Below are positions 53,643-62,644 of a stretch of DNA of 64,000 nucleotides, piece after piece; the first letter of the stretch is position 1, and every line of letters begins with the position of its first letter. The DNA is from Paenibacillus mendelii (GTDB lineage Bacteria; Bacillota; Bacilli; Paenibacillales; Paenibacillaceae). Location: NCBI RefSeq assembly GCF_024498075.1, contig NZ_JANHOF010000001.1:1302001-1366000 (forward strand), written 5' to 3'. Below the pieces are notes generated by a model. The model was not told the DNA's origin. It saw nothing but the letters and a program-made list of their open reading frames with translations, and did not search any database. The translations under genes and the position numbers were made by a program.

Positions 53643-55541
53643 ATGCGACGAAAATGGATCGGCTGGTTCGCGGCACTTGCGGTCGCCGCATTCCTCATCC
53701 CTTTTATGCCATGGTTTGGTTCAGGGCCACGGGTACCAGGCAAAACGGATGAAGGACAGCAGCAGCAAAATCAGATCGCCATGAAAAAGACAGCAGCTAC
53801 GCAGGAGCACACGATGAAGCTGAGGTCGGTTGAACGGGATAAGAACGCCACAGCCAAGCTTTGTAAAACAGAATGTTCAAGAAACTTTCATAAACTGATG
53901 ATGACACCATCCTCGACTTCCCGCACGAAAGAATCCAATCTGCGAAGCATGATGGATATGCACAAGCAAATGGTTTACGTCTATTGGAAGCACAATGGAC
54001 AAGCCATTAAACGGGGGCAGGTTCCTTCCGGCGGCAACGCGAAATTAAACGAGCAGGTAGCCATTGCCAAAACGCACTTAAATAAAGGCAAATCTTATAC
54101 ATCCGAAACGCTCGAGTTTAACGGCCATCCCTATATCGTGCTGACTGTGCCCAACACTAAGAAGAAGGGCGACGGAATCGTCGGGGTCGTGGATCAGGAC
54201 GTCGTCAATCATGTCGAGGCGCATCAGCGCCGTAACCTTCGTATCGTTCCTTATCCAAGTGAAGGCAAATACAAAATCGAATCCGTTCTGCCCAATACGA
54301 TGAAGGATACGACGGTTACAAGCGGCAATGACAACGGCAATGCCAGCCATTACCACATCAATGAGGTCGTCGTTAAATTTCAACGCCAGCCATCCGAGCG
54401 GGATTTCAGCCAGATCAAGCACGCCATATCGGCTTTGTCGATTAGAAAGCTGGGAAAAACGGAAACTTATGTATTCCGTTCGAACCAAAAAGATGCCGAG
54501 AGCATGATGAATTACTTCAAAGTAAATTGGAATCCCTATTATGTTGAGCCGCATTATTTGTATCTCACCAACGATACGGCGCCAATCGTACCGAACGACG
54601 TCCTATATTCGGAGTATCAATGGAATCTGCCCTCCATTGAAACGGAAAAAGGCTGGAGCGTCTCGAAGGGAAGCGATAAAGTTCTTGTAGCCGTGCTGGA
54701 TACAGGCGTGCAGGCTGATCATCCCGATCTGGCCGGCAAGCTTAACGCCGGCAACAATATCGTCACACCGAATACAGCACCTGAAGACGATGTCGGTCAT
54801 GGCACTCACGTCGCCGGCATCATTGCGGCCGTTGTGAATAATGGCGAGGGCGTGGCTGGCTTGTCATGGTACAACAAAATAATGCCGGTAAAAGTGCTCG
54901 ACAGCAGCGGCGCCGGATCCACCTACTCTGTTGCTGAAGGGATTATATGGGCGACGGATAACGGCGCGAAGGTTATTAACATGAGCCTTGGCAATTACGC
55001 GGAAGCCGAGTTCCTGCATGACGCGATCCGCTATGCGTATGACCGCGACGTCGTTCTCATCGCAGCCAGCGGCAACGATAATACAGAACGGCCCGGTTAT
55101 CCTGCCGCCTATCCGGAAGTATTCGCTGTCGCTTCAACGGATCCCGATGGAGCCAAATCGTCGTTCTCCAATTATGGCGACTATATCGACGTTGCCGCAC
55201 CCGGAGCAAGTATAGCCAGCACCTATCCTGGCAGCCAGTATGCCGCTTTATCAGGCACATCGATGGCCAGCCCGCATGTCGCGGCGCTCGCCGGGCTCAT
55301 CCGTTCCATCAATCCCAAGCTGACTAATGTCCAAGTCATGGACATCATGCGCAAGTCAGCCACTGACCTCGGAACCGAGGGCAAGGACAAATATTTTGGA
55401 CACGGACAGATCGATGTCGTTCGGGCCTTGGAGGCAGCTCGTAAATCGACCAACGTATCCCTTCAACGCTTTCAAGAGCAAGTCGAAAGCCGTCTTGCCG
55501 AAATAGCCAAGAAATACAACAATACTGCAGCGATGAAATAA
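53643..55541 (+). CDS. Secreted S8 (subtilisin-like) serine protease
   Basis: A 632-residue protein. Signal peptide or anchor about 5-25 (WFAALAVAAFLIPFMPWF). Residues ~30-235 are an unusual region with VYVYWKHNGQAIKRGQ and IVGVVDQDVVNHVEAH, possibly Cache-like. A fervidolysin-type prodomain follows (about 240-330, with VVVKFQRQPSERDF). The catalytic domain has Asp in VAVLDTGVQADHPDL, His in GHGTHVAGII and Ser in LSGTSMASPHVAAL. A short coiled tail ends it. ATG with AAAGGAGGGG. It is monocistronic. Confidence 0.93.
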   Translation: MRRKWIGWFAALAVAAFLIPFMPWFGSGPRVPGKTDEGQQQQNQIAMKKTAATQEHTMKLRSVERDKNATAKLCKTECSRNFHKLMMTPSSTSRTKESNLRSMMDMHKQMVYVYWKHNGQAIKRGQVPSGGNAKLNEQVAIAKTHLNKGKSYTSETLEFNGHPYIVLTVPNTKKKGDGIVGVVDQDVVNHVEAHQRRNLRIVPYPSEGKYKIESVLPNTMKDTTVTSGNDNGNASHYHINEVVVKFQRQPSERDFSQIKHAISALSIRKLGKTETYVFRSNQKDAESMMNYFKVNWNPYYVEPHYLYLTNDTAPIVPNDVLYSEYQWNLPSIETEKGWSVSKGSDKVLVAVLDTGVQADHPDLAGKLNAGNNIVTPNTAPEDDVGHGTHVAGIIAAVVNNGEGVAGLSWYNKIMPVKVLDSSGAGSTYSVAEGIIWATDNGAKVINMSLGNYAEAEFLHDAIRYAYDRDVVLIAASGNDNTERPGYPAAYPEVFAVASTDPDGAKSSFSNYGDYIDVAAPGASIASTYPGSQYAALSGTSMASPHVAALAGLIRSINPKLTNVQVMDIMRKSATDLGTEGKDKYFGHGQIDVVRALEAARKSTNVSLQRFQEQVESRLAEIAKKYNNTAAMK

Positions 55542-55579
55542 AATCATGGCCAAATAAACGGAAGATAAGAAAGACGAAG

Positions 55580-55640
55580 AAAGGCTGTTCCCGCATCGAT
55601 CCGCAAGTACGGATTCGAAGGCGAGAACAGCCTTTTGTAA
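55580..55640 (+). terminator. Terminator of the S8 protease gene
   Basis: AAGGCTGTTC and GAACAGCCTT (55581-55590 and 55624-55633) form a 10-bp stem with an imperfectly paired interior, followed by TTG. It lies about 40 bp after the stop. 55641-55746 contains no gene; an AGAAGAAA/TTTCTTCT repeat there may end rnpB. Confidence 0.65.
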
Positions 55641-55746
55641 ATATAAGAAAGTATTGGTTCCGTCAAAATTTGCTTTTCTTAGAGAAGAAATTAACTACGC
55701 CGCCAAAGGATGGCATTAGCCGTTTCTTCTTGATTCATTGAAATCG

Positions 55747-56164
55747 TGTCGGAAAGTTTGCCGTAAGCCGGGTTCTGTACTTCTAGTGGTGCAATCGGGA
55801 ACGACCCTCCCACGCATGAAGCGACAATCATCTATCTAGGCCGGCCATTGCTGGCAAGCTCAAGCGACCAACCCGAACGCGCCCCGGGCAAGGGTGCGGC
55901 TCGAAGCCGCTGCGTTCTCTTAGGTCTTGCTCCAGATGGGGTTTACCAGGACCGAAGTCACCAACGGTCCTCGTGGTCTCTTACACCACGGTTCCACCCT
56001 TGCCTGTGCCGGCGCGAAGCCGGCCATCGGCGGTCCATTTCTGTGGCACTATCCTTCGGCTCGCGCCGACTGGACGTTATCCAGCATCCCTGCCCTATGG
56101 AGCCCGGACTTTCCTCTCGCGGCTGTTAGGCCGCCAGCGATTGTCTGTCAAACTTTCCGGTGTA
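55747..56164 (-). ncRNA. rnpB: RNase P RNA, class A
   Basis: The minus strand carries the universal RNase P RNA core: GAGGAAAGTCCGGGCTCC (P4 5' side), ATAGGGCAGGGATGCTGG, AAACCGCCGATGGCC, GGTAAACCCCATCTGGAGCA, GCCGGCCTAGATAGATGATT (CR V region) and ACAGAACCCGGCTTA at the 3' side. P1 pairs CGGAAAGTTTG with CAAACTTTCCG at the two ends, about 55750 and 56160. The order resembles the ancestral class A type of Escherichia coli, not the class B RNA of Bacillus subtilis. It processes tRNA 5' ends with the RnpA protein. Ends are approximate. Confidence 0.95.
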
Positions 56165-56170
56165 TTAGCT

Positions 56171-56199
56171 AGTATACTAGGAAAGGCGGCAAAGCTCAA
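56171..56199 (-). promoter_or_regulatory. rnpB promoter
   Basis: On the minus strand TTGAGC (56194-56199) and TATACT (56171-56176) are 17 bp apart, placing transcription start about 7 bp on, at the P1 stem of rnpB. It lies between the nif3 stop and rnpB. Confidence 0.8.
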
Positions 56200-56216
56200 G
56201 TGAGAGATCTTCCCTG

Positions 56217-57338
56217 CTAAACGAATTGAAAAGGTTCTGTAGGTATGGCAGACGCTACCGCAACCGTGCCATATTTGCGTTCTGCCAGTTCACGGTTCAA
56301 CCACTCTGCAACCCGAGGCTTCATTATCTTCTCGATGTTATGACCGGGATCAATAATCGTCATCCCTGCAGCGATGGCATCATGCGCGGTATGATAGTCA
56401 ATATCGCCTGTGATAAGTACGTCAGCCCCTGCAAACGATGCATGGCGGACATATTTGGAGCCTGCACCTCCTAGTACGGCGGCTTTGCGGATCATTCGCT
56501 CCGTGTCGCCTACGACGCGTACGAACGGAACGTCGAAAACGTGTTTCACTTGCTGGGCGAGCTCGCCCAGCTTAACAGGCTCGTCAAGCTTGCCGACGCG
56601 CCCTAGACCGAAGGTGCGCCCCTTGAGATCGACAGGATAAAGGTCATAAGCGACTTCCTCATATGGATGCGCCTTTAACATCGCTTGAACGACACGCCGA
56701 TGTACACTGTGCGGAACGATAATTTCAATTCGCATTTCCGCCACGCGCTCCAGCCTTCCCTTCTCTCCAATGAACGGCTGCGCATCTTCGCCGGGCAGGA
56801 ATGTTCCTGTTCCTTCACTATTAAAGCTGCAGCAGCTGTAACCGCCGATACCGCCTGCGCCTGCGTTCCACAATGCCTGCAGAACTTGTTCATGATGGCT
56901 ATGGGGTACAAACACGACAAGCTTGTACAGCTTGTCCGTGTGCACATCCTCCAGGCATGCACGTCCATTCTTGGCCATGCCTATCAAGTCGCCCATCCAA
57001 TCATTAATGCCGCCTTCGGCAACATCCAGGTTCGTATGCGCGATATATACGGCAATATCATGCTTGATCAGCTTTTCATACAATTTCCCGGCAGGCGTGG
57101 ATGTATCGAGCTTAGCGAGCGGGCGGTAAATAATGGCATGGTGAGCCACGATTAATTCCGCACCGGATGCGATCGCCTCGTCCACGACTTCATCTGTAAC
57201 GTCCAGAGCAACTAGAACCTTCTTAATTTCTTTCTGCAGTGTGCCAAGCTGCAAGCCGATCTTGTCATTCTCTACCGCATAATGCTTCGGTGCTAGCTGC
57301 TCCATGATTTGAACGACGGTTTGTCCGTGGGCAAACAT
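56217..57338 (-). CDS. Nif3-like dinuclear metal protein (YqfO type)
   Basis: A 373-residue protein. The Nif3 core is split by an inserted PII-like domain (about 125-230, with YKLVVFVPHSHHEQVLQAL and GGYSCCSFNSEGTGTF). Metal ligands: AELIVAHHAIIYRP near residue 66 and TGDIDYHTAHDAIAAG near 330. Homologues act as GTP cyclohydrolase-like or unassigned hydrolases, so the reaction is not assigned. The ATG has AAAGGAGGTG and overlaps trmK by 46 bp. Confidence 0.92.
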   Translation of the reverse strand: MFAHGQTVVQIMEQLAPKHYAVENDKIGLQLGTLQKEIKKVLVALDVTDEVVDEAIASGAELIVAHHAIIYRPLAKLDTSTPAGKLYEKLIKHDIAVYIAHTNLDVAEGGINDWMGDLIGMAKNGRACLEDVHTDKLYKLVVFVPHSHHEQVLQALWNAGAGGIGGYSCCSFNSEGTGTFLPGEDAQPFIGEKGRLERVAEMRIEIIVPHSVHRRVVQAMLKAHPYEEVAYDLYPVDLKGRTFGLGRVGKLDEPVKLGELAQQVKHVFDVPFVRVVGDTERMIRKAAVLGGAGSKYVRHASFAGADVLITGDIDYHTAHDAIAAGMTIIDPGHNIEKIMKPRVAEWLNRELAERKYGTVAVASAIPTEPFQFV

Positions 57339-58087
57339 GCGAGCACCTCCTTTATTTGATTCATTTCTTCGCGGATCGCAGCTTCTTTCTCACGCGACTC
57401 CGGCGATTCCGATAATGAGACCTGATGACGGATTCGCTCCAGTTTCTGCAGCTCCAGCTCCCACTTCTTGATCAATAAACCGCAGGGCTTCCGCAGTAAA
57501 TAAGGACCCATCCGATACAGCCAACCCGCCTTTTTGTGTGATTCCATAGGGAGAGGCAGCACAGTCAGATCGTATACCCCTATATTTCGGATTTCAGCAT
57601 CCTCCGCGTACACGGCATGAAGCACTTCATAGATACGGCCATCCTCTTCAAGGATGGCTTCATCCGCAAGAACCCAGCCGCGCCGTACAAGCCACCTCCG
57701 AACGATGTCTTCCCCCACGTTAGGCTGCAGGACAAGCTCTTGCACGCCAGCCAGCTTACCGCTCTGCTGCCCGGATTCGAGTATATCGGCCATCAAGCTG
57801 CCGCCCATCCCCGCAATCGTAATCGCGTCCACCTCTCCAGGCTGTAAGACAGCCAATCCGTCACCTTGCCGAACCGCAATTTTGCCCGTCAATCCGGCAT
57901 CTGCGGTCTGTTTCCGAGCGGCTTCACAAGGCCCCGAATTCAGCTCGCCGGCAACAGCGGACGGAATCCGGCCGGATTGTATAAGATAGACCGGCAATAA
58001 CGCATGATCCGAGCCGATATCAGCAACTCGCGATCCAGCCGTTACCCGGTCCGCAATCGTTTGCAAACGTTTCGATAACTTAATCAT
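57293..58087 (-). CDS. trmK: tRNA (adenine22-N1)-methyltransferase TrmK
   Basis: A 264-residue protein. Rossmann-fold methyltransferase with SAM motif VADIGSDHALLPVYLI (about residue 24), then the TrmK signature ITIAGMGGSLMADIL and LVLQPNVGEDIVRRWL. It methylates A22 of tRNA. A C-terminal coiled coil (about 215-262) follows. ATG at 58087 overlaps nothing but lies 2 bp before the upstream stop; the ribosome site is weak. It overlaps nif3 by 46 bp. Confidence 0.93.
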   Translation of the reverse strand: MIKLSKRLQTIADRVTAGSRVADIGSDHALLPVYLIQSGRIPSAVAGELNSGPCEAARKQTADAGLTGKIAVRQGDGLAVLQPGEVDAITIAGMGGSLMADILESGQQSGKLAGVQELVLQPNVGEDIVRRWLVRRGWVLADEAILEEDGRIYEVLHAVYAEDAEIRNIGVYDLTVLPLPMESHKKAGWLYRMGPYLLRKPCGLLIKKWELELQKLERIRHQVSLSESPESREKEAAIREEMNQIKEVLACLPTDKPSFKSWSS

Positions 58088-58088
58088 A

Positions 58089-58916
58089 TCAGGCAACCCA
58101 CGCAATCCATTTTTTTCGCAGCGAAAAGAGTATAGCGCCTCCCGCCATAATTTTAACGATTAACTGCAGCTGCAGCCACAGCCAGTCTTCTACAAACAGC
58201 TTGGCATACAGCTCCGGCATGAACCAGATCAGCGCACCGGCAACAAATAATACAGCTGATATCGGCCTGGACCATCTGTGAAAGAACCAGCTGCACCAGC
58301 CGAATACGAACGAGGCCGGCAGCCAGTAGAGCTGCACCTCATACCATTCCGGGGATTGGGTGTTATTCGATAACAGCCAGGCATACACGAGAAACGAAGC
58401 GATCCAGCCGCAAAGATGAAGAATGGGAATCCGCGCTGCGATCCCGAATATGACCCAGAACAGCGCGCACACGGCAAGCAGTCCCGCCTTCCATCCCCAA
58501 CGCTCGAGCTCGTGCAGCTGCAGCATGTACAGACCTGCCCCCAGCATGAGCAGCATGCCGCTTCCAATTAACGCCAGTCCGGCAGACTCGCTTTTGGCAC
58601 GGTATCGTTGACCGAATAGGAGCAGCAGCAGTACCCCGGAGAGCGATACCGCGATTTGCAATACCGGATGAAAAGCGCTAAAATAAAGTATAACAAAACA
58701 AATCAAGGAAAAAATTCCAAAAGTAAGGAGCCAATGCTTCCATGTTGCAAGTTTGATCGCTTTAACCGCTTTGCCGCTCAAATTTGCCGGTTCACGCTCT
58801 TCCCCCGATTCCAGGTACAAATTCAACAAAAAATCACAGTATTGATCGGGAAGCAGCTTGCTTCGCTGCCAATGCTCGATCTCTTTAATAATTATTTTGC
58901 GTCGATCCTGATCCAT
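58089..58916 (-). CDS. DUF2157 membrane protein
   Basis: A 275-residue protein. An N-terminal cytoplasmic helical region (about 1-60, with EIEHWQRSKLLPDQYCDFLL) has the DUF2157 pattern, followed by seven or eight hydrophobic helices rich in Trp. Function unknown. Start ATG with AAAGGAACG. It lies 79 bp after rpoD and 2 bp before trmK, so it probably reads into trmK-nif3. Confidence 0.78.
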   Translation of the reverse strand: MDQDRRKIIIKEIEHWQRSKLLPDQYCDFLLNLYLESGEEREPANLSGKAVKAIKLATWKHWLLTFGIFSLICFVILYFSAFHPVLQIAVSLSGVLLLLLFGQRYRAKSESAGLALIGSGMLLMLGAGLYMLQLHELERWGWKAGLLAVCALFWVIFGIAARIPILHLCGWIASFLVYAWLLSNNTQSPEWYEVQLYWLPASFVFGWCSWFFHRWSRPISAVLFVAGALIWFMPELYAKLFVEDWLWLQLQLIVKIMAGGAILFSLRKKWIAWVA

Positions 58917-58994
58917 GTCGGCCGTTCCTTTCGGTCGCGCGAGTAAGTTGATGGAAAAAAGACCTCGCCGCTCTCGCAGAAAGGTCCTTCCAGC

Positions 58995-60116
58995 TTATTC
59001 AAGGAAATCTTTAAGCCGTTTGCTTCGGCTTGGATGACGAAGTTTGCGCAGCGCCTTCGCTTCAATCTGGCGAATCCGCTCACGGGTAACACCGAACACT
59101 TTCCCTACTTCTTCCAGCGTCCGCGTGCGGCCATCGTCCAGCCCGAAACGAAGTCGAAGCACGTTCTCCTCGCGCTCGGTCAAGGTATCGAGCACATCCT
59201 CCAGCTGCTCCTTCAGCAGCTCGTAAGCCGCCGCGTCAGCTGGCGCGAGCGCCTCCTGATCCTCAATGAAATCACCCAAATGCGAATCGTCCTCTTCACC
59301 GATCGGTGTCTCGAGCGATACCGGCTCTTGTGCAATTTTCATGATTTCTCTTACTTTTTCGGTGCTCAAGTCCATCTCTGCCGCAATCTCTTCCGGGCTT
59401 GGTTCCCGTCCAAGTTCTTGCAGAAGCTGACGCGATACGCGTACCAGCTTATTGATCGTCTCTACCATATGAACCGGAATACGAATGGTGCGCGCTTGGT
59501 CGGCAATCGCGCGCGTGATCGCTTGACGAATCCACCATGTCGCATAGGTACTGAATTTATAGCCTTTGGTATGGTCGAATTTCTCAACCGCTTTAATAAG
59601 TCCCATGTTCCCCTCTTGGATGAGATCCAGGAACAGCATGCCGCGGCCAACATAACGCTTGGCAATACTGACGACCAGACGCAGGTTAGCTTCAGCTAGA
59701 CGCCGCTTCGCTTCTTCGTCGCCTTGCTCGATCCGCTTCGCGAGTTCCACCTCGTCATCCGCCGACAAGAGCGGGACGCGTCCGATTTCTTTCAAATACA
59801 TCCGTACCGGATCATTGATCTTTATGCCTGGCGGGAGTGCCAAATCATCATCGAAATTGAAGTCGTCATGCTCGCGTTCCTGATCATCCCTCCCCACCGG
59901 GTGATCGTCGCTTTCATTCACCACTTCAATGCCGTGATCGTCGAGCTGCTCGAAAAACTCGTCGATTTGTTCCGGATCCTGATCAAACGGCGAAAGCTTC
60001 TCCATAATCTCTTTGTACGTTAAGGAGGATCTTTTCTTCCCTTGTTCGATCAGCTGTTCTTTAACCAGATCCAGCTTCTGCTCGGCATCCAATTCAGTAT
60101 GTTGATCATTCGCCAT
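58995..60116 (-). CDS. rpoD: Primary sigma factor RpoD (sigma A)
   Basis: A 373-residue protein (Bacillus subtilis 371). Region 1.1 is at the N-terminus (about 10-75). The -10-binding region 2 has [40 protein letters not shown] and [20 protein letters not shown]. Region 3 contains [20 protein letters not shown]. Region 4 ends [20 protein letters not shown], which reads the -35. Transcribed with dnaG. The ribosome site is GGGAGGAGGGAG. Confidence 0.98.
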   Translation of the reverse strand: MANDQHTELDAEQKLDLVKEQLIEQGKKRSSLTYKEIMEKLSPFDQDPEQIDEFFEQLDDHGIEVVNESDDHPVGRDDQEREHDDFNFDDDLALPPGIKINDPVRMYLKEIGRVPLLSADDEVELAKRIEQGDEEAKRRLAEANLRLVVSIAKRYVGRGMLFLDLIQEGNMGLIKAVEKFDHTKGYKFSTYATWWIRQAITRAIADQARTIRIPVHMVETINKLVRVSRQLLQELGREPSPEEIAAEMDLSTEKVREIMKIAQEPVSLETPIGEEDDSHLGDFIEDQEALAPADAAAYELLKEQLEDVLDTLTEREENVLRLRFGLDDGRTRTLEEVGKVFGVTRERIRQIEAKALRKLRHPSRSKRLKDFLE

Positions 60117-60134
60117 ATTCCGACTCCCTCCTCC

Positions 60135-61979
60135 CTAGAAACGATCATCCTGCCGATCTTTAAGCTGTCTCTCTAGGGCGATAATCTCACTTGCAATTTG
60201 TGCAGCCAACATCATGTCGCCGGATCGCTCTGCGCGCACCATGTTCTCTCTCTTTTGTTCGATTTCACGAAATCTCGGCACTTTGCGTATTTCCCTCACA
60301 TATTCACCCAGCAGGTGTTCATCGAAAGGAAAATCATCGTCCGTCATCAAAATCGAAGCGGTTGTCCGCTCAAGACGGTCGTCTTGGAGCGACGCGATAA
60401 ACCGGCTTACATCCGGATCATGGCCTTGCGCGTAATAAGCGTATAAGTAAGCAGCAAGCGCTGCGTGATCCTCTACGTTAAAAGCTTCGCCGAGCTGATC
60501 ATGTACCATCTGCGCCGTTTCCCCATCCTGCAGCATGCGCGCCAGCAGCCTGCGCTCAGCTACTTGGTATGCGGGCAATATTGGAGGCGTAGAAGGCATA
60601 CGACGGTTTTCATTCCTACCATTATTCCACGAATTGTCGTTATTATCCCTTTGCGGTTTCGATTTATGCTTCTTCTCCCGCACCAGATAACAGTCCTGCT
60701 TCAATGACTCCAAGGAGAGATCAACCTCTCGGGACAGTTCCTTCAGATAAAACTCGCGTTCGGTTGGAGAATCGAGCTCTGCGATAATGGCAACAGCGTC
60801 GAGCGAGTAATTCTTCCGACCCTCTTCTTCTAGGAGTATATGGTTTTTCTTGGCATATATTAGTTTAAATTTCACTGACGATGCAGGATGCTCGATAATT
60901 TCGCGAATAAACGTCTGCGCACCGTTTCGTTCAATGAAATCATCGGGATCCATTCCCTTAGGGAGCATCGCAACCTGTGTGCGAAGACCCGCCTTCTCAA
61001 GCAAGGGAATCGTCTTCAATGCCGCGTCTTGCCCGGCGTTATCGCCATCGTAACAGATAACCGCTTCCTCCACATTACGCTGCAGCATCGTGGCATGCTC
61101 CTCTGTCAAGGCGGTTCCCATCGAAGCAACACCATTATGAACGCCAGCACTCCATGCTTTGATAACATCCATATATCCCTCGAACAGAACGACCCGTCTG
61201 CTCCGCCGCATGACGACGCGGGCTTGATGGAAGTTATAGAGGTTGCGGCTTTTGTTGAACAGCACCGTCTCCGGCGAATTGAGATATTTCGGTTGACCTT
61301 CTCCGAGAATACGGCCGGCGAAGGCGATCACTTTGCCGTCCCTATTCCAGATCGGAAACATAATACGGTCACGAAAACGGTCGATATGGCCGCTTCCATC
61401 CTGTTTCGCGATCAGAAGGCCGCCTTTCTCCATCCGATCCGCCTTAAACTCCCGCTTCTCCAGGAAACGTACGAGCGTATCCCATTCTGGAGGCGCATAT
61501 CCGATCATGAATTGATCAATCTGCTTGTCCGTGACGCCTCTGGAACGCAAGTAGTCCATGGCGGGCTGTCCGTGCGTTGTGTTCTTCAGCAAATAATGAT
61601 AGAACTTCGCGGTCAACTCATGAGCGGCAATCAGCTTCTCGCGCTCTCCATCTTCAGCAGAGGATCTGCCGGATGTTGGGGAGGTGAAAGGAATGCCCGC
61701 GTCTTCAGCCATAAGACGAACGGCCTCAGGAAACGAATATTCTTCGATTTCCTCCACGAATTTGATGGCGTTTCCGCCCTTACCGCATCCATAACAATAA
61801 AAAATTTGCTTTTCCGGCGTTACGGTGAATGATGGCGTCTTCTCCGAATGAAACGGACATAAGCCTTTCATATATTTGCCCTGCTTGGAAAGATGAACGT
61901 ACTTACCGACTGTTTCTACAATGTCATGATGCCGAAGTACCGCTTCAATAACGGAATCCGGAATTTTATCGTAAGCCAT
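60135..61979 (-). CDS. dnaG: DNA primase DnaG
   Basis: A 614-residue protein. Zinc finger C...H...C..C in GLCPFHSEKTPSF and QIFYCYGCGKGG (about 40-66). Catalytic RNA polymerase core with SPRTRGVTDKQ-like SRGVTDKQIDQFMIGYAP. TOPRIM domain with VLFEGYMDVIKAW and ICYDGDNAGQDAALKTI. A low-complexity linker (about 455-480) precedes the DnaB-binding C-terminal domain. It makes replication primers. It lies 18 bp from rpoD. Confidence 0.97.
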   Translation of the reverse strand: MAYDKIPDSVIEAVLRHHDIVETVGKYVHLSKQGKYMKGLCPFHSEKTPSFTVTPEKQIFYCYGCGKGGNAIKFVEEIEEYSFPEAVRLMAEDAGIPFTSPTSGRSSAEDGEREKLIAAHELTAKFYHYLLKNTTHGQPAMDYLRSRGVTDKQIDQFMIGYAPPEWDTLVRFLEKREFKADRMEKGGLLIAKQDGSGHIDRFRDRIMFPIWNRDGKVIAFAGRILGEGQPKYLNSPETVLFNKSRNLYNFHQARVVMRRSRRVVLFEGYMDVIKAWSAGVHNGVASMGTALTEEHATMLQRNVEEAVICYDGDNAGQDAALKTIPLLEKAGLRTQVAMLPKGMDPDDFIERNGAQTFIREIIEHPASSVKFKLIYAKKNHILLEEEGRKNYSLDAVAIIAELDSPTEREFYLKELSREVDLSLESLKQDCYLVREKKHKSKPQRDNNDNSWNNGRNENRRMPSTPPILPAYQVAERRLLARMLQDGETAQMVHDQLGEAFNVEDHAALAAYLYAYYAQGHDPDVSRFIASLQDDRLERTTASILMTDDDFPFDEHLLGEYVREIRKVPRFREIEQKRENMVRAERSGDMMLAAQIASEIIALERQLKDRQDDRF

Positions 61980-62020
61980 CGAACCTTCACCTTCATCCTA
62001 ATGACACGTAATACTATTCG

Positions 62021-62494
62021 CTAATGTTCACGATTCTCCTGCCGACTGTTCAAAACTTTTGTCAGCTTTTGCTGAAAACAGACGCGATCTTCACTGGTCA
62101 TCGCTTTTGGACCTTTCGTCCTGCCCCCGCTTCGGCGGCGTTTCGCAAGCACATGTCTGCGTTCCATCAGGAAATCGATATTGTCGTCATCATACTGCTG
62201 GCCTCGCGGCGATAAGGCAATCGCCCCTTTGGCCAGCACAACCGTAGCCAGTCCAAAATCCTGGGTTACGACGATATCTCCCTTAGATACATGATTCGAG
62301 ATGTACAGATCCACAGACTGATCGCTTCGATCGACTTGAATCACCTGCACGCCATCCTCAGGCTCGAGATAATGATCATACGAGGCGACCATCAGGACCG
62401 GGACGGACCATTTGCGGGCAGCTTCGATAATTTCGCGTTTTACCGGACAAGCATCAGCATCGACAACGATGGACCGCTGGTTCGATTTGATTAT
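62021..62494 (-). CDS. DUF188 (YaiI/YqxD) family protein without canonical start
   Basis: The open frame runs from 62497 down to 62021. It has the family signature RSIVVDADACPVKREIIEAA, then VPVLMVASYDHYLEP and GDIVVTQDFGLATVVLAKGAIALS. The signature lies upstream of the first ATG (62392), so that ATG is internal. No ATG, GTG, TTG or CTG exists in the frame before it. GGTGA at 62500-62504 lies 5 nt before ATA at 62494 (157 residues); ATC at 62491 is 8 nt away. The gene may use a near-cognate start, carry an ATG-to-ATA change, or contain a sequencing error. It is upstream of dnaG, as in Bacillus. Confidence 0.72.
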   Translation of the reverse strand: MIKSNQRSIVVDADACPVKREIIEAARKWSVPVLMVASYDHYLEPEDGVQVIQVDRSDQSVDLYISNHVSKGDIVVTQDFGLATVVLAKGAIALSPRGQQYDDDNIDFLMERRHVLAKRRRSGGRTKGPKAMTSEDRVCFQQKLTKVLNSRQENREH

Positions 62495-62644
62495 GCATCA
62501 CCGCATTTTCTGGTAAAGTACCGTACTATTATATACGGCATATGACGAAAAAATCCTGCTTGTCAAGGTCTAAATTCTAAAGTTTCTTTTAAAAATCAAG
62601 GTTTGGCATGCCATGCCGGTATCCCGCTTGTTTGCTGATGTTTC

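Noticed and set aside
60888-61832. 314-codon plus-strand open frame antisense to dnaG
   Set aside because: Antisense to an essential gene whose motifs are intact; no protein-like features.
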